From Meconema thalassinum (Eukaryota; Arthropoda; Insecta; Orthoptera; Tettigoniidae), in contig OX336397.1 of NCBI GenBank assembly GCA_946902985.2, forward strand, positions 184,082,813-184,146,812: DNA of 64,000 nucleotides. The letters are read 5' to 3'. Positions 34,280 to 45,127 of the stretch are shown here, piece after piece. Each line of letters begins with the position of its first letter. Within the stretch, counting starts at the first letter, position 1. A program made the position numbers and the translations under genes. The notes under the pieces were generated by a model, which saw only the letters and a program-made list of their open reading frames with translations, made no database searches and was not told the DNA's origin.

Positions 34280-34470
34280 CCTAGCGTAGTTGGCAGCATG
34301 CTGAGCTTCTATGTCCAAGATCGCGGGTTCAAATCCGGCCGAAGTCATCGGATTCTTTAAGAGCGTTAAAACCCTTCAGTATGCCTTCTTTCGGAGGGGA
34401 AGTAAAGCCGAAAAGCCCATGTCATGGATTTATGGCATGTAAAAGGTACATCCTCTAACTAAACTTGTGT
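34280..34470 (+). repeat. tRNA-derived SINE
   Basis: A tRNA-like head has A-box-like GCGTAGTTGGCAGCATGC (34285-34302) and B box GCGGGTTCAAATCC (about 34322-34335). A tRNA-unrelated body follows with CTTTCGGAGGGGAAGTAAAG and AAAGCCC, a motif I recognise from insect SINE bodies. The head is related to the minus-strand fragment at 1-64. Confidence 0.65.
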
Positions 34471-34479
34471 GAAGCTACA

Positions 34480-34690
34480 TTGCTAGGTAAGATTTCGTTC
34501 AAATGCCCTATCAAAGTTCAAACGATCACCACTAGGTGTAAGTGACATCTGGTAGCGAAAGTTGGAACTACTTGAAATTGAACGGAGCTTGTAGCTCACC
34601 CCATGGGTGTCCGCATTGAAGCAGCTACAGCCTCTGGCGAGTCGAATATGACCTCGGACACTCCCGGCAGTAAAAGCCATACGCTAAATA
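34480..34690 (-). repeat. Dispersed-repeat fragment (non-LTR retroelement-like)
   Basis: On the minus strand it begins ATGGCTTTTACTGCCGGGAG (34680 leftwards) and continues TGTCCGAGG..CGACTCGCCAG. I recognise this as a recurrent sequence in insect genomes near retroposon fragments. The 65-codon ORF is probably incidental. Confidence 0.45.
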
Positions 34691-35520
34691 ATTAAATAAT
34701 ATCCTAGGAACACTCCAGAGCTTAAGTTATTGAATATTACTAAACGTTCCCAGTATAAATGCAATATTGTGCGCTTATAGGATGTAAGTGCGCTTAGGTA
34801 TGATTATTATCCACGCAAACAAAATATGACCCACCTGACGTTGTTTCTAACATCATATCTTACATTACATTTAGCAGTGGCGTAGCCAGGATTTTAGTTT
34901 GGGGGGCATTAGGTCCTCATCTATTACTTCAGAGGTTAATATATTTTTCTGATTATAAGTGAAATCAATGCGAGAGTGAACTGTTAGTGTAACCTTGGAA
35001 CGATTGCAGTCTAATATTCTTGTCTAGAATAAACGATGGCGGTATAATATTGTTAACTTTAATAATGTTTAGCTTATGTGCCATTGATAAGCTATGAGCA
35101 AGTTGACATCTTATGCTAATAATATAGTGAGGAAATATACATATAGGTACCAGTCAGTAAATTGTTAACCCTTTATGGGATAGTGGTCTCTATATTAGCC
35201 ACCTCTCATAAGGACAGTTTATCCTTTGAAAGATGTTGATAGTTGAATCCTTAAGCCAAATTTTGGAGAATTTTCATGTTGAAGTGCTAGTATTTCTAAA
35301 AAGCAAATATTATATAAGTTACGTATATACTTGAAGTAATGTGTTGGATAAAACTAAAACTAAAAACATTAACAATTGAAGAGCAAAAATAAAATATAAA
35401 TACAGAAATGAAAATCACAAAAATAAAATTACAATTATAAGAGAAATATAAAAATCAAAATAATAAACATAACTATCAAAGAATTATGAAAATAATTGTA
35501 GAAATCAATTCGAAATTAGT
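34691..35520. other. AT-rich intergenic DNA with one hAT-like end
   Basis: No gene recognised. At 34875 the sequence CAGTGGCGTAGCCAGGATTT appears, a known type of hAT-element terminal repeat, followed by a G-run. No matching inverted end was found nearby. 35340-35520 is an A-rich stretch of low complexity. Confidence 0.4.
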
Positions 35521-35521
35521 A

Positions 35522-35753
35522 AAAACTCAGCAATTCTTCTAGGTTTGTGCCGTGTCTTGTGTGGGGTTTCGCCTAGGACACCAAGCTGGCTCATCGGCGT
35601 ACTCTTTGTGTCCCCGCCCGGACTCCCAGAGGAGTAACGAACTGCGCACTACCTCCCTTTATGTAGAGTGTAACTGCGCTACTTGACTAAAAGTTCAAGC
35701 AGGCGAAACTCCACACAAGACACGGCACAAACCTAGAAGAATTGCCGAGTTTT
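35522..35753. mobile_element. Hairpin MITE with about 53-bp inverted repeats
   Basis: The left arm 35522-35574 contains CTAGGTTTGTGCCGTGTCTT. Its reverse complement is in the right arm 35701-35753. The arms match over about 53 bases with two or three differences (CTCAG/CTCGG and GGGGTTTCGCC/GGAGTTTCGCC). The 125-bp centre is unique and GC-richer. The structure is typical of a non-autonomous inverted-repeat element. The target duplication is unclear. Confidence 0.75.
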
Positions 35754-36438
35754 AATTCACCGGCCGTGAAAGCCAATATACCATCTTTTTGGTATGTACG
35801 GTATATCGAGCCTTGTGTAGATTAATTTACGATATTTGATTTCCGAGGATACACAGCTTTAAATGTGTAACTAGAGACTTCTTTAAGTAGACAATCATAC
35901 AAGTTACCCCGTGATAGTATTTATAAGTTGGTAAGGATAAAATACATCCTCCATTCTCTCCCGTTGAATGTTGGTTCAATGAGGGAGATATGTTGTATTC
36001 GATTTGAAGTGGGTTTCTTGTAACACGAGGCGGAAGTATTGTCTTGTATTTTCTGAAACAAATTGTATCCAGTTACTTCTAATTAGTAAGCCTATTCGTG
36101 GTGTGACGTTGATAGGTTTGTAAAGTTATTAAGCCTGCCCCATCATATTGTGCTCAGGTTTGTGTGAAACCAATAAAGGACGCTTCATTTCAGTGGCTGG
36201 CACAGTCTGTAATTCCTCATTCTATATTTACTTGATATTATACCCTAACTGATATCGTATTAGGTCGAGCGCCTTGGTCGAAAAGTTTTACCGTTATCCT
36301 CTTCTTCTCACTGTGAACACGGAGGGTTATACTTTCATTCTGAGTTCTGAAATCACCTCATTTGATAATGATAATGATTTGGCGTACCGGTATAAGTATG
36401 GCCTCTTATAATCCTTAAATAAACTTCTTTTGTTCTAG
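35754..36438. other. Non-coding DNA upstream of the first candidate host exon
   Basis: AT-rich, no ORF or repeat that I can support. It ends in a pyrimidine-rich acceptor (TTCTTTTGTTCTAG, 36425-36438) for the exon at 36439. Confidence 0.4.
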
Positions 36439-36520
36439 TTTGCTGTTCATTATGGAGCAACAACCACTCATTAAGACTGAGCCAGAATGGCTGTCTCAAA
36501 CTGATGAATTGCCTAATATT
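36439..36520 (+). CDS. Candidate host-gene exon 1 (acidic N-terminus, zinc-finger-gene style)
   Basis: The exon is bounded by an acceptor AG (36437-36438) and a strong donor GTAAGT (36521-36526). The ATG at 36452 starts 23 codons beginning MEQQPLIKTEPEWLSQ and ends in phase 0 at the donor. The 'IKTEPEW' pattern (a sumoylation-like motif in an acidic leader) is characteristic of the N-termini of insect C2H2 zinc-finger genes, whose fingers lie on later exons. No fingers are seen in the window, so the product is inferred only from style and exon structure. Confidence 0.5.
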
Positions 36521-36724
36521 GTAAGTTGTATTTATAATGTACGGTATATCGTGCAACATTGCAGTCTAAGTGATGTTCATGACAAGCAAGGTTTAGTGAC
36601 TTCATACTCGCTACCAAATAGGAGGCTATCAACGATGTTTGATATATTATTGTTACACATAACTTAGTACAATTATTCTGTCTGCATGTTTTACGTTGGC
36701 TCATACTTGTATAATTCTTTCTAG

Positions 36725-36823
36725 GAATCAATTGACCTGTTACCCTCTTATAATCAGCTGGATGAATCTGGTGATAAGTATGAAGATAAAAGCTGGGCAG
36801 TGAAATCAGAACTTGAAATACAG
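36725..36823 (+). CDS. Candidate host-gene exon 2
   Basis: 99 bases (33 codons, phase 0 on both sides) between acceptor TTTCTAG (ends 36724) and donor GTGATC (36824). The peptide is acidic and ends KSELEIQ; it includes YEDKSWAVKSE. The in-phase, roughly 100-base size and Lys-Ser-Glu style match exon 3 at 59850. An intron of 204 bases separates it from exon 1. Confidence 0.45.
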
Positions 36824-38274
36824 GTGATCATAGGTTCTATATTTCCTCTTATATAAATATTTCTTATTTAAGCAGTGAATAGTTGCTGATGTTATTGTAT
36901 TCATAATGCGGGTTCGCTGTACTGGCACCTTGGAACCTATTGTAGGTGAAGACAGCACCATAAGCAACAGCTGCTTTCCGTGAAACATATTAGCCCATAA
37001 ATTCCAGTTCTAGGCTGTATTTATTAGAGAAATATGATATAAAGCTTGTACATTAGGTTATATTGGTATGAAGATAATATTATTTTCTGGACTAGGCTTA
37101 ATTTGTGTAGGCCTAAGATAGAGATTTTGGGTTTTATTGAGAAGGAAGAATGCCCTTGTCCTGAAAATTGTCTCTTACTCAGACACGTGAATACTATTTT
37201 TGTTCCGTTTTAGATAAATATCAAAAACATGACCGATTTGTAACATTTTATAATAATTAGGTCACCTTTACACCCTGTTGTTCTGTGCCGGTATAATCAC
37301 TGGTGGTATGATGATAGAATCTTCTCTCGCAATTCACTTAACCTCTTTATGGGGTGCACCAATAAATTGTTATAAAATGTGAAAACGCATTATGTCCGTA
37401 GAGCCTGTAGGCCTAATAACACTGTAGAAGAACTATCATAGGCCATGTGACACACACTTCACATTATTTAGACCCTATGTTGGTGAACATGCACCACAAT
37501 TTTAGGCCCATAGCTACTTCTAAATAGTCCCTTGTGTAATTTTAGATACATACACATTTAAGTGGCTTATACTTATACAAAACGTTAGTCAAGAAAACAA
37601 AAATTTATCTTTATTGAGAACTTGTTTCTTTAGCATTTCCATCTATACTATTTTGCTTCCATTCACCTCCACTCCCCAGCCATTACTGTGCTCGTGTGTA
37701 TTATTCCCAAATACCAGTAGTGTCAATGGACATAGTTCATCCAACCCCCCCTCCACTCTATTTCCAACTTAAGGTCTCAGGGTTCTCTGTGATTCAGTCA
37801 ATGCTGAGAAAAGTTTCACGCCACACAATGTTCAAACACATCTACGGGGGTGACTCCGGTAACTACTAAGTTTTCTCCTTTACAACCATTTTTATTTGAA
37901 TCCTGTACTTTTCGAAAGGGCAGCCTTTAAGGATTAAAAAAAAGAAGCTTAATTCCTATTATTATTTTGTAGCTATTCCCTTACCGGCAGCTTTAAAATA
38001 CATGAAAACTGTGAGCTGCCACAGTATTCTCAACATGTTAATGGGTATGAGATGAAACCTGACTGAGTCATCAGTGGTCAATTGAGAACCTCCTTTACCT
38101 ACAAGGTCACATGCTATTGTAAATACATGAGCCTTACGTTGATCATAACAAACATTCTATGTGTTGATTATTCTGTGAACAGGTACCTTAGGTACAATAA
38201 GGTCAAACATGTTGATTGGGTATTAGTTCAGAGCACGGCCCATTAACAAAGAGACCAGTGCTGTAGCCAACTGC
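36824..38274. other. Start of the 23-kb intron, no gene recognised
   Basis: AT-rich sequence without a supported ORF or repeat. It would be the 5' part of the intron between candidate exons 2 and 3. Confidence 0.4.
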
Positions 38275-39425
38275 ATCACTTGCTATAACAATACTGTAAT
38301 AGATCACTAGCTGTAGCTATAGGGTGTACATCACATGCTATAACAATACTGTAATAGATCACCAGCTGTAGCTATAGGGTGTACATCACATGCTATAACA
38401 ATACTGTAATAGATCACCAGCTGTAGCTATAGGGTGTATATCACATGCTATAACAATACTGTAATAGATCACCAGCTGTAGCTATAGGGTGTATATCACA
38501 TGCTATAACAATACTGTGATAGATCCTCAGCTGTAGCTATAGGGTGTACATCACATGCTATAACAATACTGTAATAGATCACCAGCTGTAGCTATAGGGT
38601 GTACATCACATGCTATAACAATACTGTAATAGATCACCAGCTGTAGCTATAGGGTGTACATCACATGCTATAACAATACTGTGATAGATCCCCAGCTGAA
38701 GCTTTAGGGTGTACTTCACATGCTATAACAATACTGTAATAGATCACCAGCTGTAGCTATAGGGTGTACATCACATGCTATAACAATACTGTTATAGATC
38801 ACCAGCTGTAGCTATAGGGTGTACATCACATGCTATAACAATACTGTAATAGATCCCCAGCTGTAGCTATAGGGTGTACATCACATGCTATAACAATACT
38901 GTAATAGATCACTAGCTGTAGCTATAGGGTGTACATCACACGCTATAACAATACTGTAATAGATCACCAGCTGTAGCTATAGGGTGTACATCACATGCTA
39001 TAACAATACTGCAATAGATCACCAGCTGTAGCTATAGGGTGTATATCACATGCTATAACAATTCTGTGATAGATCACCAGCTGTAGCTATAGGGTGTATA
39101 TCACATGCTATAACAATACTGTAATAAATCACCAGCTGTAGCTATAGGGTGTATATCACATGCTATAACAATACTGTGATAGATCACCAGCTGTAGCTAT
39201 AGGGTGTATATCACATGCTATAACAATACTGTAATTGATCACCAGCTGTAGCTATAGGGTGTATATCACACGCTATAACAATACTGTAATAGATCTCCAG
39301 CTGTAGCTATAGGGTGTATATCACACGCTATAACAATACTGTAATAGATCACCAGCTGTAGCTATAGGGTGTACATCACGTGCTATGACAATACTGTAAT
39401 AGATCATCAGCTGTAGCCATAGTGT
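38275..39425. repeat. 55-bp minisatellite, about 21 copies
   Basis: Exact 55-bp periodicity: TGCTATAACAATACTGTAAT recurs at 38281, 38336 and onwards to about 39385. Each unit also contains CAGCTGTAGCTATAGGGTGTA. Units differ by single substitutions (GTACATC/GTATATC, ATGCT/ACGCT, GTAATAG/GTGATAG), with similar units in runs. The spacers are part of the repeat, so it is not a CRISPR-like array. Confidence 0.97.
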
Positions 39426-39788
39426 GTGCATTTACACATTCTTTTCTTTTATTTGTGGAAAGCGTTTATCTCTGATAGTCAATGGTGGACATTATTGTGA
39501 CAACAATTTCAGGAATTATCAAGGCCTGCAGAATTATCAATTACCGTACTTCACAATAATCATTAGATACTTTAATTTTATTTACTTATTGGCAAAATTA
39601 ATCTCGAGAGTTTCCGCCAACACAAAGTTCCTCATTTCTCTACTAGAAAGCGCTATAGTGTTCAAGGTGCTTAGATATCTAACCTCCTTGACTTTCATAG
39701 TGATTCAAGGAACAACGAAATTCGTCATGCAAGCTACCCTCTGGGTGCCAAATTACAAAGCTTGCACCCGGTACCCGAGGCCATACGA

Positions 39789-39831
<43 letters not shown>

Positions 39832-40899
39832 TTCTTCAGTTTCTGCTTGATCAAAATTTCATATTCTAATTATACTTGCATTTCTGATTTTCCCCATTGT
39901 CCTCTGTGCTGTTGTCAGAGGCTCGTCCAAAGCTACCTGCAACAATAACACATGTCAGAAAATAACAGTTGCTGTTTGGTGTGTACTTTAAAACAAGTGA
40001 ATTCTCACCATGGTTTAGCCTTCATTTAGCCTTAGGGCATAAAGTGCTCTTGTAAATAATTAATAAGTAAAAGTCTAGGAAAAATCATGCTAAATAATTT
40101 GTTTTATTTTTATTATCAGAGCATGTTTTAAGTTTATTGCTTGGTAATGAGTAGCTTCTTGCTATGTTTGATGCTGGAACTAACCAGATGCCATCAGGAG
40201 ATTTATATCCTCCCCCTTTCAATAAAATGTGGTCTGGCGTAACAAATTCCACAGAGGCTTACTTATCTTTATATCAAAATGTAGCCATATTTAATTTGAG
40301 ACTGTGGTAAACCATGCAACTGAACCATGTTGTCCATAAATAGCAATCTCAGCATAGTTCCTGTAAACAGATAAGTTTGCCTCTCCACTGCGGCGTGGTA
40401 AGGGGACCTAGCTTTGGACAGTACCGGTGACGGTTTTCAAAAAATTAGAAGAACAATCAATGCAGAACCGTAAATACATTATAGAGATTTTAATTATGGA
40501 AAGTTTTCAGTTGTATTGCCAAATAGTGTGTATCTCAAATAAAGTCAAACCTTTCTCATACACCCAAGTGGAAGGTGCTGATGACCTTGTCCAAATCCCC
40601 AAAATGATGCAGAAACAAAGGAAGGTTGCTCAAACCCTGTCAGAGATTGGTATGAAGTTGCTTTAACATGACTTGCTAATCGGTAAGCTGTTGTAGCCCA
40701 AGCTCTTGGTTACTCATGAGCTGCCTCAACTGCACTATAAGACCTAGGGAGGCAGCGCTTCTCATCACGTGACATGCTGTCACAATAAGTAGTTGGCTTG
40801 TACCAGTAGAATGCATAGTTGCGGAAAATTGCGCGTCTAGCTAGAATACCGTTGCACACTCTATTTGTTTAATCGTGTCTTGTGGTTAACCAAGATTAA
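39426..40899. other. Intronic DNA with a SINE-tail-like (ATT)n tract
   Basis: (ATT)n occupies about 39790-39832, directly after GCTACCCTCTGGGTGCC...CGAGGCCATACG (about 39730-39789). This arrangement resembles the 3' end and simple-repeat tail of a retroposon. The ORF over this tract (39424-39948, ending in a poly-Ile run) is an artefact of the repeat. Nothing else is recognised. Confidence 0.45.
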
Positions 40900-41230
40900 A
40901 AGCAGTAAATACAAAGATAATTGTGCTTTCGCACAGTGCACTCATTGGGGAAGCAAAATAGCCGGTTTTGGTGTTATGTATCTCAGGTTTCCAAAAGGAT
41001 AGAGGAGCTCAGACGAGTATGGGTGCTGTGAGCGAAGTGACAAATTCAACCTCGATAACGCTCGAGTGTGTTCTATACATTTCCGTCCAGAAGACTATGA
41101 TCGAGATTTGAGAAATGAAGTTTTAAAATTACGACAGAGGAAAATATTGTTTGCGGATGCTGATCCGTCTATTACAGTTCCCGGCTCAAGCTACAGCCCA
41201 AGCACCTTCACGGACCAAATTGCAGAACAG
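40900..41230 (+). pseudogene. THAP domain exon of a P-element/THAP9-like transposase
   Basis: In frame from 40922 a THAP-type C2CH zinc finger is readable: CAFAQC (40922-40939), LRFPKG, then a TAG in frame, then DKFNLDNARVCSIHFRPEDY (about 41042-41101). The family's spacing Cys-x-x-x-Cys...Cys-x-x-His-Phe is present. A linker ends at a donor-like GTATTT (41231). THAP domains bind the transposon ends in P-element transposases; the in-frame stop makes this a relic unless it is recoded. Confidence 0.7.
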
Positions 41231-41639
41231 GTATTTGTTTAATTATTGAGTGTACGAGTAACTATAATTGGTTCAATAAATATGTTGATCGGTATTTCAA
41301 GCAATCTTCTTTCTAAAAGGAAGCTACAGTACTTATTTGATGCAGCATAAAGAGGTGTGATTCTCTAGAATTCAATGTAATTACGGGAGTCTTAGTATTT
41401 GTTATTTAACAACTTAGATTTTAATCTCTAAAAATCATGAAATACAACTCTTAATTACAATCTGCATGTTGCCAGTGGCAGAGAAAAGCGTCATGATGCT
41501 AGGAACGTGAGGAAACGGGCACTATCAAATTTGGAGAATTTGTCACTTAAAATCGGAATCTTTATCAGGGAACTATCACTGAATCGCTGCAAAATGATGA
41601 AATGATACAAATCCTAAAACGGGTCATGGTTTTGTGGAT

Positions 41640-42470
41640 TTAAGACGAAGGGAAGCGGCTCTACGAAAGCTTGAAACCCCAAACGCCAAACCCTTTCGGC
41701 GCAAGTACGCTTGGGTGCTTTTATAAGGGAGATGGTAAAAGGTCTCTCCGCTTGTTTTCTGTAGGGCAGATTCGATGTTTATTAGGAGGTATAATTAGAG
41801 TGGAAAGGTCATCGGAGGACATAGCAAATGCCCTCGCACTTAGATCACTTTCAAAGAAAGCATACGAATATTTGAGAAAACGCTACATACAAATCTTCAG
41901 AAATAGATTTGGGAATTTATGTGCAGACTTGGAATTCTGAGAGAGTACTTTGTCCGTTGAAAGCCAGTGCAGCAAATTACAAGGACTCAGGGAGAATTGC
42001 AGTCTTGTCGTTTGATGAAATGAATATTGACAGCCAAATATCCTACGATTCATCAGACGATCGCATATTAGGGTCCCACAGTAACGCCCAGGTATCTATA
42101 GTCCAAGGGCTGTTTGCTAAATGGAAGCAGCCCGCTTTTTATGACTTCGATGTGATAATGACTTCAGAGTTGTTACAAAACATTATTAGCCAGCTTGAGG
42201 GTTGTGGCAGTAGCTAGTGATATGGGGTGGAAAAACATTTATGTATGAAAAGAACTATATGTAATCAGTTATACAGGTTTTTCAGCACTCCAGTAGACAG
42301 TAACAAAAATGTGGGGTTTTTCTTTGATGTACCCCATCCGTTGAAATTGTTAAGAAATCACTTTCTAGATGATGGTTTCGTGTTAGACGATGGCTCATAA
42401 CTTCAAAAGAAGACGATAGAAGACCTGTTAGAGACTCAGAAGTGCGTCCTGTCAATAACAAAAAATAAAT
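41640..42470 (+). pseudogene. P-element/THAP9-like transposase catalytic region
   Basis: Fragments in changing frames give the P-element transposase order. SSEDIANALALRSLSKKAYE (about 41812-41871) matches the central region of THAP9 and P transposases. The RNase H-like core begins VLSFDEMN (about 42001-42024), with the first catalytic Asp in SFDEM. LFAKWKQPAFYDFD follows (about 42110-42151). Near 42300-42400 comes FFDVPHPLKLLRNHFLDDGF-type sequence, the conserved GTP-binding-insertion side of the core. Shifts at about 41900, a stop at 42217 and one in the last part show decay. Confidence 0.75.
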
Positions 42471-42474
42471 AAAA

Positions 42475-42878
42475 ATAAATGAGCCTCTCAGTTATTTTCC
42501 AACTGTTTTTCTGTCACTGCAATGATATTTTTTTTTTCATTTCTTATGTCTCACATTTCACACTCAAACGAACCTGGTGTGCACTTATCTTATGTACTAC
42601 ATAGGTTATCGTACCCAACACATCTAAATACACTTTCTTTCTTTTGAGGCTAACACATACAGAGTTAAACCAACAAAAAGTTGAAGATCGCTCTGCGAGG
42701 TGAGTTAAGTGCACTCTATTAGCGAATATTCTTACTATATTATTACGCTGTTGAAAAAACAGAACTGGAGATCAAATTGATCTGGGAACCAGCGAATAGT
42801 TTTATACTACAAGGACGAAGTCTGAACTCCAGTCAAACTGATCCCCAGTCAGCCGAAGTTTATACAATCGGTCCCAAC
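42475..42878. other. AT-rich spacer left of the Polinton
   Basis: Contains A- and T-runs and no recognised gene. The last six bases before the element (CCCAAC, 42873-42878) could be a degenerate partner of GCTAAC (58564-58569). Confidence 0.4.
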
Positions 42879-44492
42879 AGTAAGGCGGTTTCTAAATAGT
42901 GTCATGGCCGCCGCGTGAGTCCAAGCCAATATCTCGCGAACCCATGGTCGGATTTTAACAAATGAGGTGTCGTTGGACTCGGGATGACGGGGGCTTTGCT
43001 ATGGACCACTCGTTATATTTTTGAAAAAATCTTTGAAAATTTTTGTTTTCGAAAGTAGGTGATAGTTTGAAAACCAAACATGATAGAATGTTGTGCCATG
43101 GCTCAAACGAACGGTCTCTATGTCCTTTATTTTTTATAATAAAACTTTTTTATTTTTTATGTTTTTCTTTTAAACACTCGAATTTTGAAATTCCTATATT
43201 TTGGAAACTCAAGAGTTTACAGAAAAGGTTTGTTTAACGTAAATCAATGGTCCCTACGCCCTCTACCCCCAAAATAAATTTTAAGTCTCTAGGATAAAAA
43301 CCTGACAGTAGTTCTAGAATGACAGCTGGGCAACTTAGGAAGTTGTGAGCCCCTGCGACCTTGGAATGGAAGGAGTCATGCTAGGAGGGCGTGCTTGGAT
43401 TCGTTTTTTTCGTCTCGTTGTGCTCTTTATGGGAATGTAGGTGTCGAAAAGGTGAAATGCTGGAAACATGGTTTTTTGGGGCAAAAACGTGATTTTAGAC
43501 TTTTTGCGTTATCTCGCGAACCAATCATGCTAGAGGCATGTACGAAGAGTCCAAGGACTCGGGGTTACGTCCTCTTTGCTATGGACCACTCGTTATATTT
43601 AAAAAAAATTGGAAACTCGATTTTGGGGTAAGCACGTGTTTTTTGTGTTTTTTGCTGGTATCTCACGAACCAATAAGCCTAGAGACGTGTGCGATGTGTC
43701 ATTTTTTTTTCATTGCGTTGCCCTCTTGCCGAGGATGTTCGTGTTGAACAGGAATGAAAAACCATGTTGAGGTAAAACCATGATTTTAGACTTTTTGCTC
43801 TATCTCGCAAACCAATAACGCTAGAGACGTGTACGAGGTGTCCTAGGACTCGGGATAACGCCCCCATTTAGAAATTATGTTTGAAATTTTGACAAAGGGA
43901 CTAACGACACTTTTGTTGAAAAAATATATTTCCCTGTTTACAATGTTCATGAAGCGTGGTGGTTGAGAGAGACGATACTGCTGGGTGTGTGTTTCAACGA
44001 ACCTGTCGCAAACCACAATGACCATGCTTAACAGAACAATTGATATTTCGGCTGGTCGGCTTATGACAAAGCGAGGGTGCGTATTTTTTCTGACTTTATA
44101 CCCCCGAAGAGGATCTTTAACTTGTAAACGATGATGAGAACTTGGTTCTATGTTGGTCGAAGCGAGTACAGAAAACTAACATGCAGACGAGCTGGAGGTG
44201 AATGTCATTTGAGCTTATTGGAATGCGCTGATCTGACTTGACAACAGGTGCAATGGAAAAATGACAAAGACGCAGAGGACACTTGAAGGTGAAATAATCT
44301 GACAATCGTGGTGGCAGGGAAGAGCGAAATGCATGTGAACACGTGTGAAACCACATGTAGGCTAAACCAGTTACATCCTGTTTGCTTCGTATGTGACAAA
44401 ATGCAAGTTCATGTGAAATTTGATCTGGCACAGGTGTTCACCTGGGACGTTAGCTGTCCACTTGCACGATAAGAGAATGTTCAAAGCGTGGG
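42879..44492 (+). repeat. Polinton left terminal inverted repeat
   Basis: About 1.61 kb that recurs inverted at the right end. Matched landmarks include the inverse of GGCCATGACACTATTTAG, CCCTACGCCCTCTACCCCC, GTGTTCACATGCATTTC and AGGTGAACACCTGTGCC. The innermost match is GTTCAAAGCGTGGG at 44478-44491 versus the inverse at about 56852. It contains internal direct subrepeats (see separate entry). Confidence 0.9.
42931..43870 (+). repeat. Direct subrepeats inside the Polinton terminal repeat
   Basis: The module ATCTCGCGAACC followed by [C/A]AT...CTAGAGnCGTGTACGA and [G/T]GACTCGGG occurs at 42931, 43511, 43660 (ATCTCACGAACC) and 43802 (ATCTCGCAAACC). The last three are spaced 149 and 142 bases. 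TTGCTATGGACCACTCG also recurs at about 42997 and 43579. The same modules are in the right repeat in inverse order. Confidence 0.8.
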
Positions 44493-44686
44493 AAAAAATG
44501 ATTATACATGCAACGTAACATATATTAAGACATGTCGTTATCATTTCCACTCTCACTTAGGTGACTACCTTTGAACACATTGCGTTGCGTAAAACCCCTG
44601 GTCTTGTTTAACAGTTTTGGTGTTGGTGGAAAATACTTAACCTTGTTGTGAGGTAGGTATTTATTTATCCATTTGTATATTTATTG

Positions 44687-44721
<35 letters not shown>

Positions 44722-45127
44722 CAAGCAATTATTTATTGATTGTTAAAGTTATAATTAAATGTTTATTTATTTGTTTGCAGATAACGAGTATAGCCTACCT
44801 GTTGTGTGTCTGTGGGAAAGAGATTGAAAAAGAGAGAAAGACAGACAGCTAGAAACATTTCCACACTAGCCCACGAGACGGGAATAAAGCAAAGCATTAC
44901 ACGTCAAGGTGAGATTTGTTTTTTTATATATATAACCTGTTTGATTTTGTTTTGTTTATGAAATGCATAAACTATATGGAAAGATATACTTATGGTGGTT
45001 TATTTTATTTCTTTTTACAGTGTTGGAAAACGCTTGACCTCTGTTGATAACCAGGAACGTGTGTGTTTGGGGCCATTGTCCAGCATTCTACAGCTGAAAA
45101 CTCAGGTGAGAGCGTTCTTTCAAAATA
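44493..45127. other. Polinton leader region with (TA)n tract
   Basis: AT-rich DNA between the left terminal repeat and the first polymerase ORF. It has a (TA)n microsatellite at about 44690-44718. GTGAGATTTG (about 44908) and TTTTTACAG (about 45012-45020) could be a donor and acceptor of a leader intron, which is not confirmed. Confidence 0.4.

Noticed and set aside
34875..34910. Complete hAT element
   Set aside because: Only one terminal-repeat-like sequence was found; no inverse partner is visible nearby.
38275..39425. CRISPR-like array
   Set aside because: The whole 55-bp unit is repeated, with no unique spacers, and the context is eukaryotic.
39424..39948. 174-codon ORF with poly-Ile
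   Set aside because: The poly-Ile is an (ATT)n simple repeat; no domain, and it lies within intronic repeat DNA.
44117..44556. ORFs in the Polinton terminal repeats as genes
   Set aside because: They recur in the opposite repeat, are short, overlap in several frames, and show no domain.
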